From Cinnamomum chago (taxonomy: Eukaryota > Streptophyta > Magnoliopsida > Laurales > Lauraceae), in assembly GCA_038049695.1 (NCBI GenBank), contig CP142457.1, positions 21,900,501 through 21,964,500 of the forward strand: a stretch of DNA of 64,000 bases, given 5' to 3'. Below the pieces are notes generated by a model. That model made no database searches. It saw only the letters and a program-made list of their open reading frames with translations, and was not told the origin of the DNA. This document shows, piece by piece, positions 36,271-48,500 of this stretch (positions are counted from its first letter, which is position 1; every line of letters begins with the position of its first letter). A program made the position numbers and the translations under genes.

Positions 36271-39200
36271 ACACAGTGTAGAGTCAACCATATTCTCGAG
36301 CCGCATAGATTGTGTTTTCGTACTAAAGGACCGTACGACCCGCACGAAGTTCGGGTTTTCGCCTTTACAAACACTGAACTCCCCGAATGTGTTTTCCTTA
36401 CCCAAAATTCGCCCGAAACCCGTTTTAAACCGAAAAGTAGCTCGAAATATCTTAAAGAGCGCATCTCAACCCAGAATCCCTTCAAATGGATTTGGAGCCG
36501 TAAGGAAAGACAGAGACACCCGAAACCCAATTTAGAGTAAAACGCAATTCCGGATTTTTCCAAAGGGAGTCATTGGACCAAGAGTCGCATGAAACACAGT
36601 GTTGAGTCAAGAACGTTCTAGAGCCGCACAGATTTTGTTTTCGTTCAAATGTACCGTACGACCCTCGCACGAAGTTTCGGTTTTCGCCCTGGCAAACACT
36701 GAACTCCCCGAAAGTGATTTCCACAACCAAGATTCACCCGAAACCCGTAGTAAACCGAAGAGTAGCTCGGAATATCCTAAAAATCGCATCTCATCCCAAA
36801 ATCCCTTCATATGGATTTAGAGGCGTACGATAAGACAAGGACACCCGAAACCCTTTTTAGTTTAAAACTTCATCCCGGATATTTCTAAAGGTTGCCTTTG
36901 TTCACAGAGTCGCAAGAAACACAGTGTGGAGTCAACAATTTCCTGGAGCCGCAAAGATTCTGCTTTAGTACAAAAGTATCGTACGTTCCGCGCGAAGTTC
37001 GGGTTTTCTCCTTTTACAACCAGAGAACTCCCCGAAAGTGTTTACCATACCCAAGGTTCGCCCGAAACCCGTTTTAAACCGAAAAATAGCTCGAAATATC
37101 CTAAAAGGTGCATCTCAACCCAGAATACCTTCAAATGGATTTCGAGGCGTGAGAAAAGAGAAGGACACCCGAAACCCCTTCTATAGTAAAACGTGATCCT
37201 GGAATTTTCTAGAGGGAGTCTTTGGACCAAGAGTCGCATTAAAACACAGTGTAGAGTCAGCCATATTCTCGAGCCGCATAGATTGTGTTTTCGTACTAAA
37301 GGACCGTACGACCCGCACGAAGTACGGGTTTTCGCCTTTACAAACACTGAACTCCCCGAATGTGTTTTCCCTACCCAAGATTCGCCCGAAACCCGTTTTA
37401 AACCGAAAAGTAGCTCGAAATATCTTAAAGAGCGCAACTCAACCCAGAATCCCTTCAAATGAATTTGGAGCCGTAAGGAAAGACAGAGACAGTCGAAACC
37501 CCATTTAGAGTAAAATGCAATCCCGGATTTTTCCAAAGGCAGTCTTTGGACCAAGAGTCGCATGAAACACAGTGTTGACTCAACAACTTTCTAGAGCCGC
37601 ACAGATTATGTTTTCGTTCAAAAGTACCGTATGACTCTCGCATGAAGTTCCGGTTTTCGCCCTAGCAAACACTGAACTCCCCGAAAGTGATTTCCACACC
37701 CAAGATTCACCCGAAACCCGTAGTAAACCGAAGAGTAGCTCGGAATATCCTAAAAATCGCATCTCATCCCAAAATCCCTTCATATGGATTTAGAGGCGTA
37801 CGATAAGACAAGGACACCCGAAACCCTTTTTAATTTAAAACTTGATCCCGGATATTTCTAAAGGTTGCCTTTGTTCACAGAGTCGCAAGAAACACAGTGT
37901 GGAGTCAACAATTTCCTGGAGCCGCAAAGATTCTGCTTTAGTACAAAAGTATCGTACGTCCCGCGCAAAGTTCGGGTTTTCTTCTTTACAACCAGAGAAC
38001 TCCCCGAAAGTGTTTACCATACCCAAGGTTCGCCCGAAACCCGTTTTAAACTGAAAAGTATCTCGAAATATCCTAAATGGTGCATCTCAACCCAGAATAC
38101 CTTCAAATGGATTTCGAGGCATGAGACAAGAGAAGGACACCCGAAACCCCTTATAGAGTGAAACGTGATCCTGGAATTTTCTAGAGGGAGACTTTGGACC
38201 AAGAATCGCATTAAAACACAGTGTAGAGTCAACCATATTCTCGAGCCGCATAGATTGTGTTTTCGTACTAAAGGACCGCACGACCCGCACGAAGTTCGGG
38301 TTTTCGCCTTTACAAACACTGAACTCCCCGAATGTGTTTTCCTTACCTAAGATTCGCCCGAAACCCGTTTTAAACCGAAAAATAGCTCGAAATATCTTAA
38401 AGAGCGCATCTCAACCCAGAATCCCTTCAAATGAATTTCGAGTCGTAACGAAAGACAGAGACACCCGAAACCCCATTTAGAGTAAAACGCAATCCCGGAT
38501 TTTTCCAAAGGGAGTCTTTGGACCAAGAGTCGCATGAAACACAGTGTTGACTCAACAACTTTCCAGAGCCGCACAGATTATGTTTTCGTTTAAAAGTACA
38601 GTACGACCCTCGCATGAAGTTCCGGTTTTCGCCCTAGCAAACACTGAACTCTTCGAAAGTGATTTCCACACCCAAGATTCACCCGAAACCCGTAGTAAAC
38701 CGAAGAGTAGCTCGGAATATCCTAAAAACCGCATCTCATCCCAAAATCCCTTCATATGGATTTAGAGGCGTACGATAGGACAAGGACACCCGAAAACCTT
38801 TTAGTTTAAAACTTGATCCCGGATATTTCTAGATGTTGCCTTTGTACACAGAGTCGCAAGAAACACAGTGTGGAGTTAACAATTTCCTAGAGCCGCAAAG
38901 ATTCTGCTTTAGTACAAAAGTATCGTACGTCCCGCTCGAAGTTCGGGTTTTCTCCTTTACAACCAGAGAACTCCCCGAAAGTGTTTACCATACCCAAAGT
39001 TCGCCCGAAACCCGTTTTAAACCGAAAAGTAGCTCGAAATATCCTAAAAGGTGCATCTCAACCCAGAATACCTTCAAATGGATTTCGAGGCGTGAGACAA
39101 GAGAAGAACACCCGAAACCCCTTCTATAGTAAAACGTGATCCTGGAATTTTCTAGAGGGAGTCTTTGGACCAAGAGTCGCATTAAAACACAGTGTAGAGT

Positions 39201-42200
39201 CAGCCATATTCTCGAGCCGCATAGATTGTGTTTTCGTACTAAAGGACCGTACGACCCGCACGAAGTACGGGTTTTCGACTTTACAAACACTGAACTCCCC
39301 GAATGTGTTTTCCTTACCCAAGATTCGCCCGAAACCCGTTTCAAACCGAAAAGTTGCTCGAAATATCTTAAAGAGCGCATCTCAACCCTGAATCCCTACA
39401 AATGGATTTGGAGCCGTAAGGAAAGACAGAGACACCCGAAACCCCATTTAGAGTAAAACGCAATCCCGGATTTTTCCAAAGGGAGTCTTTGGACCAAGAG
39501 TCGCATGAAACACAGTGTTGACTCAACAACTTTCTAGAGCCGCACAGATTATGTTTTCGTTCAAAAGTACCGTACGACCCTCGCATGAAGTTCCGGTTTT
39601 CGCCCTAGCAAACACTGAACTCCCCGAAAGTGATTTCCACACTCAAGATTCACCCGAAACCCGTAGTAAACCGAAGAGTAGCTCGGAATATCCTAAAAAT
39701 CGCATCTCATCCCAAAATCACTTCATATGGATTTAGAGGCGTACGATAAGACAAGGGCACCCGAAACCCTTTTTAGTTTAAAACTTGATCCCGGATATTT
39801 CTAAAGGTTGCCTTTGTACACAGAGTTGCAAGAAACACAGTGTGGAGTCAACAATTTCCTAGAGCCGCAAAGATTCTGCTTTAGTTCAAAAGTATCGTAC
39901 GTCCCGCGCGAAGTTCGGGTTTTCTCCTTTACAACCAGAGAACTCCCCGAAAGTTTTTACCATACCCAAGGTTCGCCCGAAACCCGTTTTAAACCGAAAA
40001 GTATCTCGAAATATCCTAAAAGGTGCATCTCAACCCAGAATACCTTCAAATGGATTTCGAGGCGTGAGACAAGAGAAGGACACCCGAAACCCCTTATAGA
40101 GTGAAATGTGATCCTGGAATTTTCTAGAGGGAGACTTTGGACCAAGAATCGCATTAAAACACAGTGTAGAGTCAACCATATTCTCGAGCCGCATAGATTG
40201 TGTTTTCGTACTAAAGGACCGTACGACCCGCACGAAGTTCGGGTTTTCGCCTGTACAAACACTGAACTCCCCGAATGTGTTTTCCTTACCCAAGATTCGC
40301 CCGAAACCCGTTTTAAACCGAAAAGTAGCTCGAAATATCTTAAAGAGCGCATCTCAACCCAGAATCCCTTCAAATGGATTTGGAGGCGTAAGGAAAGACA
40401 GAGGAACCCGAAACCCCATTTAGAGTAAAACGCAATCCCGGATTTTTCCAAAGGGAGTCTTTGGACCAAGAGTCGCATGAAACACAGTGTTGACTCAACA
40501 ACTTTCTAGAGCCGCACAGATTATGTTTTCGTTCAAAAGTACAGTACGACCCTCGCATGAAGTTCCGGTTTTCGCCCTAGCAAACACTGAACTCCTCGAA
40601 AGTGATTTCCACACCCAAGATTCACCCGAAACCCGTAGTAAACCGAAGAGTAGCTCGGAATATCCTAAAAATCGCATCTCATCCCAAAATCCCAAAATAT
40701 GGATTTAGAGACGTACGATAAGACAAGGACACCCGAAAACCTTTTTAGTTTAAAACTTGATCCCGGATATTTCTAGATGTTGCCTTTGTACACAGAGTAG
40801 CAAGAAACACAGTGTGGAGTTAACAATTTCCAAGAGTCGCAAAGATTCTGCTTTAGTACAAAAGTATCGTACGTCCCGCTCGAAGTTCGGGTTTTCTCCT
40901 TTACAACCAGAGAACTCCCCGAAAGTGTTTACCATACCCAAAGTTCGCCCGAAACCCGTTTTAAACCGAAAAGTAGCTCGAAATATCCTAAAAGGTGCAT
41001 CTCAACCCATAATACCTTCAAATGGATTTCGAGGTGTGAGACAAGAGAAGGACACCCGAAACCCCTTTTATAGTAAAACGTGATCCTGGAATTTTCTAGA
41101 GGGAGTCTTTGGACCAAGAGTCGCATTAAAACACAGTGTAGAGTCAGCCATATTCTCGAGCCGCATAGATTGTGTTTTCGTACTAAAGGACCGTACGACC
41201 CACACGAAGTACGGGTTTTCGCCATTACAAACACTGAACTCCCCGAATGTGTTTTCCTTACCCAAGATTCGCCCGAAACCCGTTATAAACCGAAAAGTAG
41301 CTCGAAATATCTTAAAGAGCGCATCTCAACCCAGAATCCCTTCAAATGGATTTGGAGCCGTTAGGAAAGACAGAGACACCCGAAACCCCATTTAGAGTAA
41401 AACGCAATCCCGGATTTTTCCAAAGGGAGTCTTTGGACCAAGAGTCGCATGAAACACAGTGTTGACTCAACAACTTTCTAGAGCCGCACAGATTATTTTT
41501 TCGTTCAAAAGTACCGTACGACCCTCGCATGAAGTTCCGGTTTTCGCCCTAGCAAACACTGAACTCCCCGAAAGTGATTTCCACACCCAAGATTCACCCG
41601 AAACCCGTAGTAAACCGAAGAGTAGCTCGGAATATCCTAAAAATCGCATCTCATCCCAAAATCCCTTAATATGGATTTAGAGGCGTACGATAAGACAAGG
41701 ACACCCGAAACCCTTTTTATTTTAAAACTTGATCCCGGATATTTCTAGATGTTGCCCTTTTACACAGAGTCGCAAGAAACACAGTGTGGAGTCAACAATT
41801 TCCTAGAGCCGCAAAGATTCTGCTTTAGTACAAAACTATCGTACGTCCCGCGCGAAGTTCGGGTTTTCTCCTTTACAACCAGAGAACTCCCCGAAAGTGT
41901 TTACCATACCCAAGGTTCGCCCGAAACCCGTTTTAAACCGAAAAGTATCTCGAAATATCCTAAAAGGTGCATCTCAACACAGAATACCTTCAAATGGATT
42001 TCGAGGCATGAGACAAGAGAAGGACACCCGAAACCCCTTCTATAGTAAAACATGATCCTGGAATTTTCTAGAGGGAGTCTTTGGACCAAGAGTCGCATTA
42101 AAACGTAGTGTAGAGTCAGCCATATTCTCGAGCCGCATAGATTGTGTTTTCGTACTAAAGGACCGTACGACCCGCACGAAGTTCGGGTTTTCGCCTTTAC

Positions 42201-42517
42201 AAACACTGAACTCCCCGAATGTGTTTTCCTTACCCAAGAGTCGCCCGAAACCCGTTTTAAACCGAAAAGTAGCTCGAAATATCTTAAAGAGCGCATCTCA
42301 ACCCAGAATCCCTTCAAATGAATTTGGAGCCGTAAGGAAAGACAGAGACAGTCGAAACCCCATTTAGAGTAAAATGCAATCCCGGATTTTTCCAAAGGGA
42401 GTCTTTGGACCAAGAGTCGCATGAAACACAGTGTTGACTCAACAACTTTCTAGAGCCGCACAGATTATGTTTTCGTTCAAAAGTACCGTACGACCCTCGC
42501 ATGAAGTTCCGGTTTTC
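33770..42517 (+). repeat. 8,747-bp super-HOR (27-mer), copy 1
   Basis: Nine trimers repeat as a single unit. The sequence from about 33770 matches that from about 42518 at an offset of 8,748 bp, falling to 8,747 bp after a 1-bp difference near 44825. The left breakpoint lies between 33739 (tatcg against taccg) and 33805 (shared actcaag). By eye I noted some 15-20 single differences across the unit, implying identity above 99%. The unit has internal structure P (33.6-36.3 kb), Q (36.5-39.2 kb) and P' (39.4-42.1 kb). Confidence 0.92.
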
Positions 42518-45500
42518 GCCCTAGCAAACACTGAACTCCCCGAAAGTGATTTCCACACTCAAGATTCACCCGAAACCCGTAGTAAACCGAAGAGTAGTTC
42601 GGAATATCCTAAAAATCGCATCTCATCCCAAAATCACTTCATATGGATTTAGAGGCGTACGATAAGACAAGGACACCCGAAACCCTTTTTAGTTTAAAAC
42701 TTGATCCCGGATATTTCTAAAGGTTGCCTTTGTACACAGAGTTGCAAGAAACACAGTGTGGAGTCAACAATTTCCTAGAGCTGCAAAGATTCTGCTTTAG
42801 TTCAAAAGTATCGTACGTCCCGCGCGAAGTTCGGGTTTTCTCCTTTACAACCAGAGAACTCCCCGAAAGTTTTTACCATACCCAAGGTTCGCCCGAAACC
42901 CGTTTTAAACCGAAAAGTATCTCGAAATATCCTAAAAGGTGCATCTCAACCCAGAATACCTTCAAATGGATTTCGAGGCGTGAGACAAGAGAAGGACACC
43001 CGAAACCCCTTATAGAGTGAAACGTGATCCTGGAATTTTCTAGAGGGAGACTTTGGACCAAGAATCGCATTAAAACAAAGTGTAGAGTCAACCATATTCT
43101 CGAGCCGCATGGATTGTGTTTTCGTACTAAAGGACCGTACGACCCGCACGAAGTTCGGGTTTTCGCATGTACAAACATTGAACTCCCCGAATGTGTTTTC
43201 CTTACCCAAGATTCGCCCGAAACCCGTTTTAAACCGAAAAGTAGCTCGAAATATCTTAAAGAGCGCATCTCAACCCAGAATCCCTTCAAATGGATTTGGA
43301 GGCGTAAGGAAAGACAGAGACACCCGAAACCCCATTTAGAGTAAAACGCAATCCCGGATTTTTCCAAAGGGAGTCTTTGGACCAAGAGTCGCATGAAACA
43401 CAGTGTTGACTCAACAACTTTCTAGAGCCGCACAGATTATGTTTTCGTTCAAAAGTACCGTACGACCCTCGCATGAAGTTCCGGTTTTCGCCCTAGCAAA
43501 CACTGAACTCCTCGAAAGTGATTTCCACCCCCAAGATTCACCCGAAACCCGTAGTAAACCGAAGAGTAGCTCGGAATATCCTAAAAATCGCATCTCATCC
43601 CAAAATCCCAAAATATGGATTTAGAGACATACGATAAGACAAGGACACCCGAAAACTTTTTTTGTTTAAAACTTGATCCCGGATATTTCTAGATGTTGCC
43701 TTTGTACACAGAGTCGCAAGAAACACAGTGTGGAGTTAACAATTTCCTAGAGCCGCAAAGATTCTGCTTTAGTACAAAAGTATCGTACGTCCCGCTCGAA
43801 GTTCGGGTTTTCTCCTTTACAACCAGAGAACTCCCCGAAAGTGTTTACCATACCCAAAGTTCGCCCAAAACCCGTTTTAAACCGAAAAGTAGCTCGAAAT
43901 ATCCTAAAAGGTGCATCTCAACCCAGAATACCTTCAAATGGATTTCGAGGCGTGAGACAAGAGAAGGACACCCGAAACCCCTTCTATAGTAAAACGTGAT
44001 CCTGGAATTTTCTAGAGGGAGTCTTTGGACCAAGAGTCGCATTAAAACACAGTGTAGAGTCAGCCATATTCTCGAGCCGCATAGATTGTGTTTTCGTACT
44101 AAAGGACCGTACGACCCGCACGAAGTACGGGTTTTCGCCTTTACAAACACTGAACTCCCCGAATGTGTTTTCCTTACCCAAGATTCGCCCGAAACCCGTT
44201 TTAAACCGAAAAGTAGCTCGAAATATCTTAAAGAGCGCATCTCAACCCAGAATCCCTTCAAATGGATTTGGAGCCGTTAGGAAAGACAGAGACACCCGAA
44301 ACCCCATTTAGAGTAAAACGCAATCCCGGATTTTTCCAAAGGGAGTCTTTGGACCAAGAGTCGCATGAAACACAGTGTTGACTCAACAACTTTCTAGAGC
44401 CGCACAAATTATTTTTTCGTTCAAAAGTACCGTACGACCCTCGCATGAAGTTCCGGTTTTCGCCCTAGCAAACACTGAACTCCCCGAAACTGATTTCCAC
44501 ACCCAAGATTCACCCGAAACCCGTAGTAAACCGAAGAGTAGCTCGGAATATCCTAAAAATCGCATCTCATCCCAAAATCCCTTAATATGGATTTAGAGGC
44601 GTACGATAAGACAAGGACACCCGAAACCCTTTTTATTTTAAAACTTGATCCCGGATATTTCTAGATGTTGCCCTTTTACACAGAGTCGCAAGAAACACAG
44701 TGTGGAGTCAACAATTTCCTAGAGCCGCAAAGATTCTGCTTTAGTACAAAACTATCGTACGTCCCGCGCGAAGTTCGGGTTTTCTCCTTTACAACCAGAG
44801 AACTCCCCGAAAGTGTTTACCATACCAAGGTTCGCCCGAAACCCGTTTTAAACCGAAAAGTATCTCGAAATATCCTAAAAGGTGCATCTCAACACAGAAT
44901 ACCTTCAAATGGATTTCGAGGCGTGAGACAAGAGAAGGACACCCGAAACCCCTTCTATAGTAAAACATGATCCTGGAATTTTCTAGAGGGAGTCTTTGGA
45001 CCAAGAGTCGCATTAAAACACAGTGTAGAGTCAACCATATTCTCGAGCCGCATAGATTGTGTTTTCGTACTAAAGGACCGTACGACCCGCACGAAGTTCG
45101 GGTTTTCGCCTTTACAAACACTGAACTCCCCGAATGTGTTTTCCTTACCCAAAATTCGCCCGAAACCCGTTTTAAACCGAAAAGTAGCTCGAAATATCTT
45201 AAAGAGCGCATCTCAACCCAGAATCCCTTCAAATGGATTTGGAGCCGTAAGGAAAGACAGAGACACCCGAAACCCAATTTAGAGTAAAACGCAATTCCGG
45301 ATTTTTCCAAAGGGAGTCATTGGACCAAGAGTCGCATGAAACACAGTGTTGAGTCAAGAACGTTCTAGAGCCGCACAGATTTTGTTTTCGTTCAAATGTA
45401 CCGTACGACCCTCGCACGAAGTTTCGGTTTTCGCCCTGGCAAACACTGAACTCCCCGAAAGTGATTTCCACAACCAAGATTCACCCGAAACCCGTAGTAA

Positions 45501-48500
45501 ACCGAAGAGTAGCTCGGAATATCCTAAAAATCGCATCTCATCCCAAAATCCCTTCATATGGATTTAGAGGCGTACGATAAGACAAGGACACCCGAAACCC
45601 TTTTTAGTTTAAAACTTCATCCCGGATATTTCTAAAGGTTGCCTTTGTTCACAGAGTCGCAAGAAACACAGTGTGGAGTCAACAATTTCCTGGAGCCGCA
45701 AAGATTCTTCTTTAGTACAAAAGTATCGTACGTTCCGCGCGAAGTTCGGGTTTTCTCCTTTTACAACCAGAGAACTCCCCGAAAGTGTTTACCATACCCA
45801 AGGTTCGCCCGAAACCCGTTTTAAACCGAAAAATAGCTCGAAATATCCTAAAAGGTGCATCTCAACCCAGAATACCTTCAAATGGATTTCGAGGCGTGAG
45901 AAAAGAGAAGGACACCCGAAACCCCTTCTATAGTAAAACGTGATCCTGGAATTTTCTAGAGGGAGTCTTTGGACCAAGAGTCGCATTAAAACACAGTGTA
46001 GAGTCAGCCATATTCTCGAGCCGCATAGATTGTGTTTTCGTACTAAAGGACCGTACGACCCGCACGAAGTACGGGTTTTCGCCTTTACAAACACTGAACT
46101 CCCCGAATGTGTTTTCCCTACCCAAGATTCGCCCGAAACCCGTTTTAAACCGAAAAGTAGCTCGAAATATCTTAAAGAGCGCAACTCAACCCAGAATCCC
46201 TTCAAATGAATTTGGAGCCGTAAGGAAAGACAGAGACAGTCGAAACCCCATTTAGAGTAAAATGCAATCCCGGATTTTTCCAAAGGCAGTCTTTGGACCA
46301 AGAGTCGCATGAAACACAGTGTTGACTCAACAACTTTCTAGAGCCGCACAGATTATGTTTTCGTTCAAAAGTACCGTATGAGTCTCGCATGAAGTTCCGG
46401 TTTTCGCCCTAGCAAACACTGAACTCCCCGAAAGTGATTTCCACACCCAAGATTCACCCGAAACCCGTAGTAAACCGAAGAGTAGCTCGGAATATCCTAA
46501 AAATCGCATCTCATCCCAAAATCCCTTCATATGGATTTAGAGGCGTACGATAAGACAAGGACACCCGAAACCCTTTTTAATTTAAAACTTGATCCCGGAT
46601 ATTTCTAAAGGTTGCCTTTGTTCACAGAGTCGCAAGAAACACAGTGTGGAGTCAACAATTTCCTGGAGCCGCAAAGATTCTGCTTTAGTACAAAAGTATC
46701 GTACGTCCCGCGCAAAGTTCGGGTTTTCTTCTTTACAACCAGAGAACTCCCCGAAAGTGTTTACCATACCCAAGGTTCGCCCGAAACCCGTTTTAAACTG
46801 AAAAGTATCTCGAAATATCCTAAATGGTGCATCTCAACCCAGAATACCTTCAAATGGATTTCGAGGCATGAGACAAGAGAAGGACACCCGAAACCCCTTA
46901 TAGAGTGAAACGTGATTCTGGAATTTTCTAGAGGGAGACTTTGGACCAAGAATCGCATTAAAACACAGTGTAGAGTCAACCATATTCTCGAGCCGCATAG
47001 ATTGTGTTTTCGTACTAAAGGACCGTACGACCCGCACGAAGTTCGGGTTTTCGCCTTTACAAACACTGAACTCCCCGAATGTGTTTTCCTTACCTAAGAT
47101 TCGCCCGAAACCCGTTTTAAACCGAAAAATAGCTCGAAATATCTTAAAGAGCGCATCTCAACCCAGAATCCCTTCAAATGAATTTCGAGTCGTAACGAAA
47201 GACAGAGACACCCGAAACCCCATTTAGAGTAAAACGCAATCCCAGATTTTTCCAAAGGGAGTCTTTGGACCAAGAGTCGCATGAAACACAGTGTTGACTC
47301 AACAACTTTCCAGAGCCGCACAGATTATGTTTTCGTTCAAAAGTACAGTACGACCCTCGCATGAAGTTCCGGTTTTCGCCCTAGCAAACACTGAACTCTT
47401 CGAAAGTGATTTCCACACCCAAGATTCACCCGAAACCCGTAGTAAACCGAAGAGTAGCTCGGAATATCCTAAAAACCGCATCTCATCCCAAAATCCCTTC
47501 ATATGGATTTAGAGGCGTACGATAGGACAAGGACACCCGAAAACCTTTTAGTTTAAAACTTGATCCCGGATATTTCTAGATGTTGCCTTTGTACACAGAG
47601 TCGCAAGAAACACAGTGTGGAGTTAACAATTTCCTAGAGCCGCAAAGATTCTGCTTTAGTACAAAAGTATCGTACGTCCCGCTCGAAGTTCGGGTTTTCT
47701 CCTTTACAACCAGAGAACTCCCCGAAAGTGTTTACCATACCCAAAGTTCGCCCGAAACCCGTTTTAAACCGAAAAGTAGCTCGAAATATCCTAAAAGGTG
47801 CATCTCAACCCAGAATACCTTCAAATGGATTTCGAGGCGTGAGACAAGAGAAGGACACCCGAAACCCCTTCTATAGTAAAACGTGATCCTGGAATTTTCT
47901 AGAGGGAGTCTTTGGACCAAGAGTCGCATTAAAACACAGTGTAGAGTCAGCCATATTCTCGAGCCGCATAGATTGTGTTTTCGTACTAAAGGACCGTACG
48001 ACCCGCACGAAGTACGGGTTTTCGACTTTACAAACACTGAACTCCCCGAATGTGTTTTCCTTACCCAAGATTCGCCCGAAACCCGTTTCAAACCGAAAAG
48101 TTGCTCGAAATATCTTAAAGAGCGCATCTCAACCCTGAATCCCTACAAATGGATTTGGAGCCGTAAGGAAAGACAGAGACACCCGAAACCCCATTTAGAG
48201 TAAAACGCAATCCCGGATTTTTCCAAAGGGAGTCTTTGGACCAAGAGTCGCATGAAACACAGTGTTGACTCAACAACTTTCTAGAGCCGCACAGATTATG
48301 TTTTCGTTCAAAAGTACCGTACGACCCTCGCATGAAGTTCCGGTTTTCGCCCTAGCAAACACTGAACTCCCCGAAAGTGATTTCCACACTCAAGATTCAC
48401 CCGAAACCCGTAGTAAACCGAAGAGTAGCTCGGAATATCCTAAAAATCGCATCTCATCCCAAAATCACTTCATATGGATTTAGAGGCGTACGATAAGACA

